Shown one piece after another: positions 12,453 through 23,211 of a stretch of DNA of 64,000 bases. The translations under genes were made by a program, and so were the position numbers. This DNA comes from Tricholomella constricta. Its lineage: Eukaryota > Basidiomycota > Agaricomycetes > Agaricales > Lyophyllaceae. The notes beneath the pieces are model-generated. The model was not told the origin of the DNA and ran no database searches. It saw nothing but the letters and a program-made list of their open reading frames with translations. Every line of letters starts with the position of its first letter. Position 1 is the stretch's first letter. Where the stretch lies: NCBI GenBank assembly GCA_013368375.1, contig JAACJP010000028.1, positions 434,001-498,000 of the forward strand, written 5' to 3'.

Positions 12453-14575
12453 TCACGATAGAACATAACGATACTCGCGAGCGTCTTTCCGCCCCTTCTC
12501 TACATCCACATTCACAAGAATGGGAACCGCCATCCATATCATAGTGACGAGGAAGAAAAAAGCGTATCGAATATTCCCGGTCGTATCCGCAATCAGCCCA
12601 ACGATGAGCGGGCCAATGAACGAGCTAGACTGCGCCACGATCAGACACGTGTCCGACGTTGATCGATGAAGAAGAAGAAAGTACATACCTTGTCGGTGAT
12701 GGAAAATAAACCATACCTGGAAGAAAGGAAAAAAAAAGAAAAACATGTTTAGAAGCGAAGCAAGGTAAAGGAGCAAAATGGTCCACCATCGTGCTTCTTC
12801 ACCGGGAGGTAAAAGTTCCGCATAAAACGCCCGTGCATAACCCTGGAAAGCACCGTATACGGATCCTATGCAGTGGCGAGAATCAACGTCTAGTATACAC
12901 GACACGACACGAAATGCAAGCGCACCAAAGTAAACAGCAAGTGCGAACATTTCGCCCTGCGTGGTCAGTCCGCCGAACCTCGTGGCGTCGCCTTGAAAGA
13001 CCGGCAAGAAGCCCAGGCAACCGTACGCTGGGATGGCAGACGCCATCATAACAAGGATCACGATGACCTTGAGGTTGGTCCACTCAAAGCGTCGTTGCAA
13101 GACGGGCCATGCAAGAGAACCGAGAATTCCGGCTGTGGGCGTGAGCACTCCGACGAGGATCAGAGCGGAGGGCTTCATGTGGAGAGTGGTCTTGCCAAAT
13201 AGGATGGCCGTGGACGTGATCGTAGTAAAACCTGTGATCAAGGTCGAAATGTGAGCTTTTTAAATGATACTGTTGGGTAAAAAAGGTTTACCGTCGGAGA
13301 GAAGGAACCAGGCAGCAAGGTATTTAAAGGTATTTTTGAGAGTCTTGATTTCTCTCCACCGGAGCATGATACCGAGCCGCTTCCAAGCCGCAACTACCTC
13401 CCGACGCGTACTCCACTTGTCCGAGCTGATGCCGTTGGAAACTGGGGTTACTCCTTCAGTCCATTCATCTGCTCCATCAATGCGCGAGCTCTCCGAACCC
13501 GGTAGCCACAACGCAGCTGGTATCGAGAAGACCACCCACCAAATCCCACTTAGGCCAATTGCAAGCCGTAGAGCAAAAGTCGAGCCATGCAGTAATGTCA
13601 CAGGTATAAGTGCAACGATGAGAAGGAAGATGCCAGCCCCGTAGCCGAGTGCGATTCCGAGAGAGGATATACGTGACATCACTCGAGAGAGCTCTGTGTC
13701 GTATTTGGCCTTGAGAACTTGGACTTCGTCTGAGGGCGCGCGTTGAATCAAGGGGGAGCTTGGGTGCTCGTGATCTGGTCCTGAGGGGTCATTATCCAGG
13801 TCGTGGTGTCCCGTCGATGATGATGTTGACTCGTGCTCGCTGTCGATTTCTGCAAGGATCTGTTGGACCTCCGGAGATTCCTTCGCAAGCGAGGGAAGAT
13901 AGGCATTCATGGCTACGGCAGACGCGCCGAAACCAACGTTTGCACAGACGGCTAATGGCGCAGCAAGGAACCAGACAGGAGAGGTAGACGGTAAGACGAG
14001 GAAAACGGTAGCGGCAGTCGCGCCCAGGAGAGCAAAAACGAGCAAGAGGCGCTTTCGATGAGGTGCTTGAAATTGGAACATGAGCGTTAAGACGTCATTC
14101 ACGGCTGAATGGGCACCTACGATGATCCGCAATTCCTCCCATAGAAATCACAGTTAGAGCCTGCAAGGCCACGGATATGGAGTAAACGTACAAACTAGAT
14201 TCAAATATTCATAATTTCGTGCACAGCCAATAATGAAATCTACGTACCTGAAGCTTGCACTATCAATCCATGCCCAACCAATCTTGACAACACAACGCGC
14301 TGCAGCATCATCCACATATCCCGCTCGTGACTCCGATTTCACCAAAGGGGTACACGGCTCTGTCTTGTCAGGCAGAAGGTATCCATTATCCCGTGCAAAC
14401 TGTTCAAGGCATATCGGGAGGAACAACGTCAACGAAACGATGACGAAGACCTCGCTGTTGGCCCAGTCAGATTGAATTAAGGGGTAGTCTGCAGCACTTT
14501 GAATAATTACCTGGCGAAAGCATAGCTTAGCCATCCATGTAGCTTCTTCCTGTATGCCGTAGGGTCAGACAACAT
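12453..14575 (-). CDS. ATG22: Vacuolar MFS-type effluxer ATG22
   Basis: Atg22 exports amino acids from the vacuole after autophagic breakdown. Eight exons (14575-14511, 14454-14248, 14194-14121, 14065-13292, 13231-12926, 12865-12787, 12716-12689, 12629-12453) join in phase to give 569 residues. Recognised family segments: GWLSYAFASEVFVIVSLTLF at the N-terminus, LEQFARDNG, IGWAWIDSASF joined to SLYVYSISVALQALTV, GGIADH followed by HRKRLLL, an acidic Ser-rich loop (about residues 210-260), AWFLLSDG joined to FTTITST, YGAFQGYARAFYAELLPPGE, SITDK joined to SSSFIGPLIVGLIADT, and ending near GRKDAREYRY. About 12 hydrophobic segments fit the MFS fold. Exon 7 is only 28 nt. Intron 5'-most donors and the short exons were needed to restore the family sequence, which supports the model strongly. 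Confidence 0.88.
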
Positions 14576-15047
14576 TGAGGGCGGTTTCAAGTCATTGGTT
14601 CGCGGTTGACTAGCTGTTCGGCTGGTGGCAGTGTAATGTTAGCGACTGAACGTGGGAAGTTTGTGCCTGCGTGCTTCGACGTGCAGAAACTATATATTCG
14701 TCGCTCAACTACTCAATTCATCCATCCATCTAATCCTCTCTGTGAAACGAGAGAGGCGTAAATCGAAGTGGGGGTTTTCTGGGGCAATGAATATGTTTTT
14801 TGTACGCTCTAGTGTATCGAGATCGACAAAATTTGCAAAAGCAGAGGAATAACTAATTACAGCTCCTAAAGAAATACTACGGTATAAAATGTTCTCTAGC
14901 GTTCATAACGTCGAAAGTCCTCTATGTATATATGTATATAATTCAAGAGCGGTCGGACAGCCAAAAGTACTCTATCAAAAGCGTCAATGGTCCCCCCCCA
15001 AAAAAAAAATCAAAAGGCAAAGGAACAAGCAAAATCACAGCTCAAGC
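14576..15047. other. Intergenic, no gene seen
   Basis: 470 bp containing the ATG22 promoter on the left and the 3' end of the membrane-protein gene on the right. A C8/A9 homopolymer junction lies near 14,992-15,008. Nothing else is recognisable. Confidence 0.5.
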
Positions 15048-16961
15048 TCAACCAACGCGCCTCCCAAACCCAGTTGGGCTCAGGCTCCTCACCCCTTCCT
15101 CCCCAAGGTCACGCGTCCCCCAACTGCGCTCCACGATATCCTCGACCTTCTTTAGCGCCACATGGACATGGACCGCCCGCCCGTCTTTATCCCGCGTGTA
15201 CGACGCACCAGACGAGGACGACGAGGAGGCATGCGCGGACATCAGCGGCGGCGGGCGACTCGGCTTCACAGGCGACGACTTCATCAGCTTCCCGCGGTAC
15301 ATGTCAGGTCGGGGTGAGTTGACATCAACATTCGCAGGGAAAGGGAGCGACGGCTGCCTCGGGGACCGTAATTTATTACGGCCTTTGCCGTCGTCGCGTA
15401 TCTTCGTCTTCGTCTTCGTCGCTGGGGTCTTTGTCGTTACCGTCCTCGGAGTACCTGCCGCCCTCATCCCCGAAGCAGGCGTCATTGGCGTGAAGCAGAG
15501 CTTATTCTCCAATAGCGGGCTGGTGATCTGTGGCGGGCTCTGCGGGAGCATGTTTATGTGGTGATGCACAGGGACATCTGGCTTGTCCGTGTCCTTGAAA
15601 CTGCGGCTGCCGCTAGAGTGCCGGGCAGGCAGGGGGGTATACCGATCGATAGGCGCAGTCGAGCCCCACCAGCTCATCCCAAAAATAGCCGAGTGTGCTT
15701 CCTCGGGTGGTGTGGGGGTCCGCTCGTGGGAGGGCGCAGGCGACTCGGCGACGATACGGAACCCTGTACCAGCCTTCCACTGCGTCTTGTCGCCACCGGT
15801 CGAGGAGTCGACGGTGTTCGTGGAGTCGGCACGGACGCTGGATGGCCGGCTTGTGCTTGCGACACTGGGGTCCATGCTCTGCGTTCTGGAGCGGCCCGCG
15901 AGCGGGGTCAGGTCGATGTCGCCAACGAGTATGTCCGAGTCGGTTCGCCCGTGTCTCGTCCGCCGTCCAATCTTCATGTCGGCCTTGCGCAGCAAAGTAC
16001 CCGTTGCGGGCCGGAGGGAATTGATCCGGGTGCCCTCCTTCTGTACCTCCTCCAGGATCCCGCGTTTGATGCTCTTGTGCCGGAGACTCTCCCATGGAAC
16101 GTCGTCCTCGTCCGCGTCGAGCGCATACGTTGCATCCGAGCGCGTAGTCAGCGTTGAACGCGTCGACTTTGTTCTCGTTGACTTTGACTTTGACTTTGAG
16201 GGCGAGGGCGGAGCAAGGAACGGGTCGTCTTCCTGACGTTTATCGGGCTCTGCTTTTTCCTTTTCCCTGAGATCAGTGAGATCAGGCCACGAAAATACCT
16301 CCTCGTGCATGTCATCCCGCAGGAGCGTGGCACCACCCTCCAAATCATTTCCTTCACGCGGCGCCGGGATGTACCGCGGCCCTCCAATAAGCGTATCCTC
16401 CTCTCGAACCCTTGGCCGCCGCGTCATGCAGCCGTATGCGAACCACGCTGTCACGCTACCACAAAGGATGCCGAGGACGACGAACACAGGCGCCAGATAA
16501 GTCAGTTTGAACTTCTTTTCCGACCCGGGAGTTTTCTTGGGACGGACGACGGGGGTGGGCACTGCAGTGGGGTCAAGCGGTGGGAGGGCGGTGATGCTTA
16601 TTATCCATGCCGATGAGGTGGTAGCGGCTGCAAGGGTTGTGACCGAAGGTAGCGGAGGTCGCGAGATTGAGGCAGCAGGGATCACAAGGAGCGGGGTGGT
16701 CCCAATTGGAGGCGGAGGCGGATTGGAGGGATGTACTGCTGGAGGCGGAGGCGGGCCAGGAGAATTTCCTCCGGGAGGCGGAGGCGGTACTGCAGGAGGC
16801 GGTGGCCAATTGATACTGTTCGTAGGTTGGGGAACGTCGACCATCACAGCGTCTACGGCTCGATAGTTGATGTCCCACTTCACGCGCGTCCTGAGTTCTG
16901 AGGCTGACGATGCCCAACACCCTGCTACCAAGCTCAAGAAGAAGAACCACATTCTCCACAT
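15048..16961 (-). CDS. Single-pass membrane protein with Pro-rich ectodomain and long cytoplasmic tail
   Basis: Uninterrupted 637-residue frame from an ATG at 16,961. An N-terminal hydrophobic stretch (FFFLSLVAGCWASSASE) is a probable signal peptide. Residues about 50-115 are Pro/Ala-rich with poly-Pro and Gly runs. A hydrophobic segment around 157-180 (LAPVFVVLGILCGSVTAWFAYG) followed by C-M-T-R-R-P-R is a stop-transfer membrane anchor. The remaining ~450 residues are Ser/Thr/Pro/Lys-rich, with KSKSKSTRTKSTRST and many possible phosphosites. This layout (signal, rigid extracellular stalk, one membrane span, disordered tail) resembles fungal cell-wall stress sensors of the Mid2/Wsc kind, but no WSC cysteine domain is present. 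Function is therefore not assigned. The gene starts only 7 nt after the stop of the upstream gene on the same strand. Confidence 0.75.
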   Translation of the reverse strand: MWRMWFFFLSLVAGCWASSASELRTRVKWDINYRAVDAVMVDVPQPTNSINWPPPPAVPPPPPGGNSPGPPPPPAVHPSNPPPPPIGTTPLLVIPAASISRPPLPSVTTLAAATTSSAWIISITALPPLDPTAVPTPVVRPKKTPGSEKKFKLTYLAPVFVVLGILCGSVTAWFAYGCMTRRPRVREEDTLIGGPRYIPAPREGNDLEGGATLLRDDMHEEVFSWPDLTDLREKEKAEPDKRQEDDPFLAPPSPSKSKSKSTRTKSTRSTLTTRSDATYALDADEDDVPWESLRHKSIKRGILEEVQKEGTRINSLRPATGTLLRKADMKIGRRTRHGRTDSDILVGDIDLTPLAGRSRTQSMDPSVASTSRPSSVRADSTNTVDSSTGGDKTQWKAGTGFRIVAESPAPSHERTPTPPEEAHSAIFGMSWWGSTAPIDRYTPLPARHSSGSRSFKDTDKPDVPVHHHINMLPQSPPQITSPLLENKLCFTPMTPASGMRAAGTPRTVTTKTPATKTKTKIRDDGKGRNKLRSPRQPSLPFPANVDVNSPRPDMYRGKLMKSSPVKPSRPPPLMSAHASSSSSSGASYTRDKDGRAVHVHVALKKVEDIVERSWGTRDLGEEGVRSLSPTGFGRRVG

Positions 16962-16968
16962 CGCGCTT

Positions 16969-17692
16969 CTATTGCAGTCTCTGTTCAGGAGGGACTACGA
17001 TGAAACCAATCCGACTCTCTACACAGAGAGCACTGAGGTCGTGCACAGGCGAGTCGAATGTGAGCCCTGCGGCTATGAATGTTGATCGACGGACGAGATG
17101 CGACGATGGCGAATACGACGGGCCTGATACGCCTGATCTTCGCGTTTTACGCCAAAAGGTGGTGGGACGAACTGTAGGAGGTTAAGAAGAACGAACACGG
17201 AAGTAGTCTATTTCGAAACTCACGTAATGGCGGAGGCGGACGTATGAGTTCCCCTCCTCGGGTGCTCGAACCAGATGGAAATGCAGTAAGGCTCCGCCTG
17301 GGCGTTGGGCGCACAAAATCGAGGGGGGCGAGTTCCAGAGGCGCCTCTGATTTCGGTTTCTCCTCCTCCTCCTTTTGGCGTGATCTCCCCCCGGGTGGGG
17401 CACTGTGGGACCGCGTAGGTCGATGGCGCGTCCGAGGTCTCGACTTCCAGGTATTTGGCGGCGGGGACAGCAGAGAAGAGTCGAACCTGGGAGATCGACT
17501 TCGTCGTGGAGGAAAAGATTGCGTCTGTAACTGAGAATCGTCAGCCTCCTCCTCGTCCGGCTCTTTTTCGGTTTCGAGTGTGACCATGATCGGGCGGCTG
17601 GCAGGTTGAGGATTTCTCCTTCCGAAGGCGAAAGTTGGCTTCATGGCTGGGTATAGAGGCATTGGAGAAATGAGAACCGTCAGGTCAGTCAT
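16969..17692 (-). CDS. Unassigned Pro/Arg-rich 223-aa protein
   Basis: Exons 17692-17224 and 17171-16969 join in phase (donor GTGAGT at 17,223, acceptor CTACAG) to give 223 residues. The protein is mostly disordered: an acidic patch EKEPDEEEADD, then Arg/Ser/Pro-rich stretches, a KEEEEKPK block and a PPPPL segment. The second exon gives a more ordered end with SPVHDLSALCVESRIGFIVV. No family was recognised. The open frame continues upstream of 17,692 without an ATG, so the ATG at 17,692 was taken as start. Its stop codon lies 7 nt before the start of the membrane-protein gene, so the two may share a transcript. Confidence 0.55.
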
Positions 17693-17801
17693 GGTGGATT
17701 GCACAAAGCAAGTTGATGTGATGGATTCTTTAAATATTTTACATCAATGCTTTGTTTGCGATTTATTTTACGAGGTCACAGAAGTCGACGGCGACTCGAC
17801 G

Positions 17802-18530
17802 CTACGTGTCATATCCATCTCCTGTCCATTCCACGTCAGCAATAAGCGGATAACGCGTCCTAGAGTCCATCTGGAGACTAGGATGCAGTGGCCATCGCTC
17901 CCCAGACACATCCACGACTTCACAATGTCGATTAACCACATTGAGGTGAACAATAGAGAGAGTCATGGGCCCTCTTGGTTGCCCCTGCGAGGCCGAGATG
18001 AAACCCTTTCGGAGCCTTCGACAATAAAAGAGTGACAGAAGAAATATATAGGCCATGCTCGGCGAGGCACCCTGGAACAGGATCTGTATGCTTTAAATTT
18101 CAATGGTATGTAATAATTCCTGTCTGCGCGTATGTTGGCTGGAAGATGATTCACCAGAAATCATTGTGTCAAGGTACTGTAACATACGCCCTGGAACAGG
18201 ATCTGTATGCTTTAAATTTCAATGGTATGTAATAATTCCTGTCTGCGCGTATGTTGGCTGGAAGATGATTCACCAGAAATCATTGTGTCAAGGTACTGTA
18301 ACATACGCAGACGGTGTACCACCTCAGATGACCGAACGTCAACCGCTTGCTGGCCAGACTGTGTCCCTCGAAACATCACCATCGCGCCAACTTCTACCTC
18401 GTTTCTTGCCAGCGTTATGCGTACTTGAAAAGACTCGGCATCAAACTCTGTCATCTGGACAAGGCGCTTCCTCGTCGGTTCATGATCCTGAAACCCAGAG
18501 GGACTGGTACTTGAACGCAACTTGATCGAT
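17802..18530 (-). pseudogene. Possible decayed or unassigned gene with duplicated intron segment
   Basis: The minus strand has two coding-looking stretches: one ending near 18,308 (FDAESFQVRITLARNEVEVG region) and one at about 17,802-18,010 (QPRGPMTLSIVHLNVVNRH region). Between them lies a perfect 119-bp tandem duplication with a GTATGT donor-like start in each copy. A further short open stretch (KILFVDDRKEALERYESG region, about 18,648-18,793, stops on both sides) suggests more remnant upstream. No start codon or family was identified, so this is either a degraded gene or a poorly resolved multi-exon gene. Confidence 0.35.
18070..18307. repeat. Perfect 119-bp tandem duplication
   Basis: Positions 18070-18188 and 18189-18307 read the same at every base that I compared. 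The unit starts CCCTGGAACAGG and ends AACATACGC. The unit length is not a multiple of three. It lies in a presumed intron or degraded coding region on the minus strand. The identity points to a recent event or to an assembly artefact. Confidence 0.9.
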
Positions 18531-19014
18531 GATCTAGCCGCCCGTGTTCTTGCTGGAAGGCCTTTTGGACGGGCCTGTATTTCGAGTCGGCGCCCTTGAT
18601 ACTACATAGGGCTGGCGCTTTATTCAGTGACGAGTATGGATCTGGACATCTTTATTCGTGTCGTTTCATCGCGATATTCAGCTTATAATGGGTCCCTTTT
18701 CCCGATTCATAGCGTTCAAGGGCCTCCTTTCTATCATCGACAAAGAGAATCTTGCTCGCTCGACGCACCGCGATTTCGAACCGTTCCTTCTTGCCTCATC
18801 TATCCTGTGATAGAACGGGCTTATCAGAAGCATCCGAAGAACCCATTCCTCTTTTCAAAGTCCCTTCGGCCACCACTCTTACCGAGATTGGTCTTCAACG
18901 AAGCGTTGGTCCCCGGAAGGCTGAGTTACTGACTGCCTCATGTAATATCTTAAGTGGGAACCGCCCTTTCAATCTTCGGGGCACAATGTAATATCCCTGA
19001 TAAAGCGGCAGAGA

Positions 19015-20073
19015 TCACCAAGGTAGCTGTAACGGCGTAGGCAAGTTCTTCCCCAAGACACGTTCTGCCTCTCCGATATCCCTGTTCTCTAGACATCAAT
19101 ATGACTCTTCGATGACAAATAACAATGGGATAATTGACCTTGGACCGCGAGGCGCCCAGAATGTTCCAGTCTGCTCGTGTGTAATGCTCGAGATGAAGCC
19201 GACGGTAGACTGTGCTGCTTCGGCGGGCTCAACGGCTATCTCACGAGAAAGTTCCGTTAAGAAGGAAATACTCGATGCGAACATAGATACTCGCCTCCTC
19301 CGGAATCGTAAAACTGATCGAAACCGACATTTTTGGTCATATCCGTCCTCATGAAGCCGGGCTGCAGAATGACATCACTGGGTAAGCTATGTAGGTCTCT
19401 CGTTTTGCAAGGCAATCTCACATGTATCATGGTGACTGTGATGCCTTTGTCGTAAAAATCATTAGCGAGCAGCTTCCCGACCATATTCGCAGCTGCTTTG
19501 CTGCCGTGGTGGCCATAGTTGCCACCGCCTTCTTCCTTGGTACGCAAGCTAATGGAACCTCCCTCAGTCGTGATAAGAATGAGTTTGGACCCGGAGGATA
19601 GCACGTTGGATTTATACCTAGGGCGTCAACATATCAAGCTATGCAGAAGAGAGTCACGAAAGCAAACCATACAGATGATGGGCCAAGAATACAGGCGCGA
19701 TAGAGACGACTTTGTACATTTCTATCTCATCTGCAAAGTTGGGATCGTCGAGAGTCTGTCGTCAGTACAAAGTAGATCGATCAGAGCTCCAGATTTGAAC
19801 GGGCCATAGACGTGTCCGACGCACCTCTTTCTTGAAAACACCGGCATTGATGATAACAAGATCCAGCTTTGTTCCATTTAAGCCCTGTACGATCTTGATA
19901 CCTGCATCTTCTTCGCCGATATCGATCTCAGGAATGACCAGTACATCATCGGGCAGAGAGTCGGTTTGTTTAGAACGAATAGTTGCATATACAGTATGGC
20001 CATCTACATGAAGGGCTTTTGCTAGCTCAAGCCCGAGGCCACGAGATGCACCGATGACAAGAGAGGTTGACAT
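19015..20073 (-). CDS. Short-chain dehydrogenase/reductase (C-factor-like)
   Basis: NAD(P)-dependent oxidoreductase of the SDR superfamily; substrate unknown. Six exons (20073-19825, 19755-19673, 19617-19422, 19361-19295, 19235-19139, 19081-19015) join in phase to give 252 residues, the normal SDR length. The Rossmann glycine motif GASRGLG is at residues 8-14 and LVIINAG gives the NNAG-like strand. The catalytic region reads LILITTEGGS then NYGHHGSKAAAN, in which the lysine is present and the tyrosine lies two residues further upstream than in the usual YxxxK. The C-terminus (WAPRGPRDIG to PLQLPW) is typical of fungal members. The fourth intron (19236-19294) begins GC rather than GT. Without the last intron the frame would run into a spurious C-terminus, so the spliced form is preferred. 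Confidence 0.8.
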
Positions 20074-20214
20074 GGTTCAGGTGGAATGAGAAAGTACTGA
20101 CGTCATCTACAGAGTGGTGCGAGTAAAATGCATGTCCACGTGGCATCCCGACTCTCAGATGATAGCTAAAGAGGGGAAAAATAGGGTAGTGAATTCGGTT
20201 ATGCTCTGAACAAA

Positions 20215-20934
20215 CTAGCCCTGGAAACGCATCAACTTGGGGTGAAGGACTGCAGGGCCCCGCGTCGGAATGTTAAGGAGGCGATCATCGTGGCCCACTT
20301 GTTTAATTCGGATCCGGATACCTTCTGGAACCACATAGGTCTCCCAGTTGGGATCGGGGTTTGCCTTGCCTTTGCGCAGTTGCTCCATAGACTTCCTGAA
20401 CTCGGTTGAGCCTTCCATTTGCCTCCGTAAGCTTTCCTCGATGGACAGGACTTCGGCGCCGCCCGCGTAAAGAGTGATGTCCTTGGGGGTCCGAATGTAT
20501 TGGCCGCTCTTGTCGACAAAGTCGAACGAGTAAGAGTGATATTGTGCCAAGTCCCCGTCATAAACGCGGATCGAGAAATTCGGGTCGAGTTCCGTCACCT
20601 GAATGGCCTCGTCCTTGCCGGGTTTACGCTGTCAATGTAGAATTAGTTGACCGCTGCAAAAGTTGACCAGGGTCCAGAAGCAACAGCGACCTACTCCGAT
20701 CTGCGCAGCGACTGGGATATTCCTGGCTCTCTCCCTCTCTGCCCGTGTGTTTTTGACCGCTAGGATACCCCTATCAATTGAACCATACCGTTCCGAGAGC
20801 CCAATGTATACTTCTTCCACCGATAAATTGAGCTCCACCGCGAGCTCTGCAAGAATCTTCGTCGCCTCACGAGCATCTCCATGCTGCGGAGGAGTTTGAG
20901 GTTGAAACGTAGAGGCGTAGTTGTAATGGCTCAT
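20215..20934 (-). CDS. Unassigned conserved-looking 217-aa protein
   Basis: Exons 20934-20695 and 20628-20215 join in phase (donor GTAGGT, acceptor GACAG). The N-terminal third has an amphipathic helical stretch (EATKILAELAVELNLSVEEV), then a basic segment. The second exon has alternating charged and hydrophobic residues (NFSIRVYDGDLAQYHSYSFD, WETYVVPEGIRIRIKQ) and ends LMRFQG. No signal peptide or membrane segment. No domain was recognised. The gene starts about 860 bp upstream, in divergent sense, of nothing recognisable. Confidence 0.6.
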
Positions 20935-23211
20935 GGTGGCGGTAATAATGATGCAGCTACGTGACAGAGAAATACGCCGGGTGTGACATGTACGTGACAG
21001 TTTATAATAGCGATGAATGGCTTCTTTCTTAAAAGACTAGCTTGGTCCGAATGCCTATGTTTCTCGTTACTCTCATCCCAATATTGTCATACACAGGCAC
21101 TTTTCCGACCTGCAGGTACCTCATGCCAGCCTTATAGCTTCTTGAACGAAACAGCGAAGATGTTCGTCGAACCGTGCCCAACAGTTGCTGAGTACTCGAT
21201 GTTGACTTGTCAACTATCGGAGGAACATTGATAATTGGGGCTGGCGACCACCATCACCAGTGTGCCATCACGCCCGCTGCAACGCCATCCATCCTCGGGC
21301 TCAGAACAAGCCGTCTTTGAAGTTTGGGCCCCCCGTCTCTGACAACGTTGGCTGGTCCAACATTTGCGCCCCTCCCGCCCGTTCACTGTCACTGTCTATA
21401 CGACCAAGACGATGCTAAACTACGCCCGCAAGCTTCTCCCACGCCGCCTATCTCTCTGACGCCTACCTCTGAAGATCTTCAAACTTCAAAAAACGATTCT
21501 ACATGCTCTCGCGGTTCATGTCCTTGAACACTAGTTTGTCCTATTTGATAACAATTCTGATGATCAACTGCGTCCTCCGCATTACCATAGATGATTTTCC
21601 CATCATGTCTGTCTGAAGGAAGGCGGAATTTAAGGCAGCAATAGTGTCCCAGTTCGCGTTTCCAAAACTAATCGGCTCGCGAAAGATCGTACGTCTGCGG
21701 CTTGGAAGACGGGGATCCCAATGACCCTGGAAGTTTCCTGGTGAGCATTCTACTCCTTTGCTGATGCCTCCCTGTTTATGCTACTTCAGCCCGGAACGCC
21801 GAACCCAGGTTCTATTGTCGTAAATGCAGGAGAAGTTTATGCTACTTCAGCCCGGACCGCCGAACCCAGGTTCTACTGTCGTAAATGCAGGAAAAGTTTT
21901 ATGTGATGTATCAACTCGCCAGCATCCTATCCGCGTATACAGCTCACGAGTTTCATTATCACAGGGTCTAACCATATCATCCGAAGCACATCCTATCGCG
22001 TGCGTGCGCCTTCCAGTGCCGCAGCCTCGAATGGGGTGGTAATTAATCCCATATGTACGTATGTCCTTGTGCATGATCTTCTTTTCTATAACTTATACGT
22101 CATTTTCGCAATTTTGCTGTCCAGTGAGCGGTCACCTGAGTATGATCGCAAAAGCTCATGATACTCCCGATCTCTTGTCCCATAGAACTTCTCCACCGTC
22201 CTGGTGCCGTCCAAGGCACATGCTTGGCGGTGAGGCAGAAACGCGATGAGCCCATCTCGGTACGTCTCATGCCACCATGTCCGAATCATGCACCCATAAC
22301 GAAGTGAATATTCAAGCGGCCGAGTACGTGATCAAACGGCTGTCGGCTAATTATCAGGGATCCTCGCCCTCCATGCTTTCACCATTTGGTCCGATGTCAA
22401 TTTAAAGATAGATTTCCATCCCGAATAAGTGCCTTGCTGTAAAAATACTCGCCGCTTTTTGGTGGCACAAGTCGCAATGTTCGAGTGTTGATCCACGTCA
22501 GAAGTTTGCTCTCAATGTCTTTATTGCGATCATGTGGTGAGTGGAACAATTTCGGGCCTTGGGTTGGTTTCTCGTCGTTTGGTATTCTCTTACCCGTGGT
22601 TGATACCTAATGCTTTCAGGCTCTAGTCGGACAAAATTCATGAACTCGTGGCTTTAAATCCAATTATAGCGCACCGTTTCATCGAGCGCGGGCCCGAACT
22701 TTCATCTTTCTCGCTCAAGATTGCGGTCTCCAGTCGTGTTGTCCCAAAATTGAGATTGTACCACTGTCAAGCCAGTATCCCGTTGCTTTGATCCCTTCAA
22801 GGTCAATTTCAATATGGTGCGCCCGGGAGTCAATTTTACGTTCCGTCGTTCGCTCAAGACATCAGCTGTCAGCTTCCCCGCAAATCCTCGGTCATACTCC
22901 GGAAAGGACGTATCCTAGCCGATCAGCCTTCGCGCCCGACAATTCTGAACAACGTGGAATCCATTGCCAAGTCTTTTGAATATCATCGTCAACCTCAGGC
23001 GGATGACCTGACGAACCAATTTTCGTTAGCGATAAGGTACGAGCTCACAGACGCCCTCCGTCACGAGGCTCCAACTAAACCGCGAGGTTTAGGCAGAACG
23101 ACAGCCCCATCAATCGAATGATATTCACGGTCCTTCGCGCGGCTGTTTATAAGGCGCAGCTTAATCGCGGACTTCAATCCAGAGCTCTTTGCTAACCTCA
23201 AGGATCTCGAC
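20935..23211. other. Unassigned 2.28 kb gap
   Basis: No supported gene. A tandem pair of 61-bp units lies at 21774-21895. A minus-strand open stretch near 22,086-22,289 has no recognised domain. The rightmost few hundred bases must contain the AA9 promoter; GTTTATAAGGCG near 23,146 is a plausible TATA box about 65 bp before the start codon. Confidence 0.4.
21774..21895. repeat. 61-bp tandem repeat, two copies
   Basis: Units 21774-21834 and 21835-21895 start GTTTATGCTACTTCAGCCCG and differ at about three positions by eye. They lie in the unassigned gap and do not form part of a recognised gene. Confidence 0.85.

Noticed and set aside
15558..16500. Plus-strand frames opposite the membrane-protein gene
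   Set aside because: Antisense shadows; low-complexity composition mirrors the Ser/Arg-rich sense protein.
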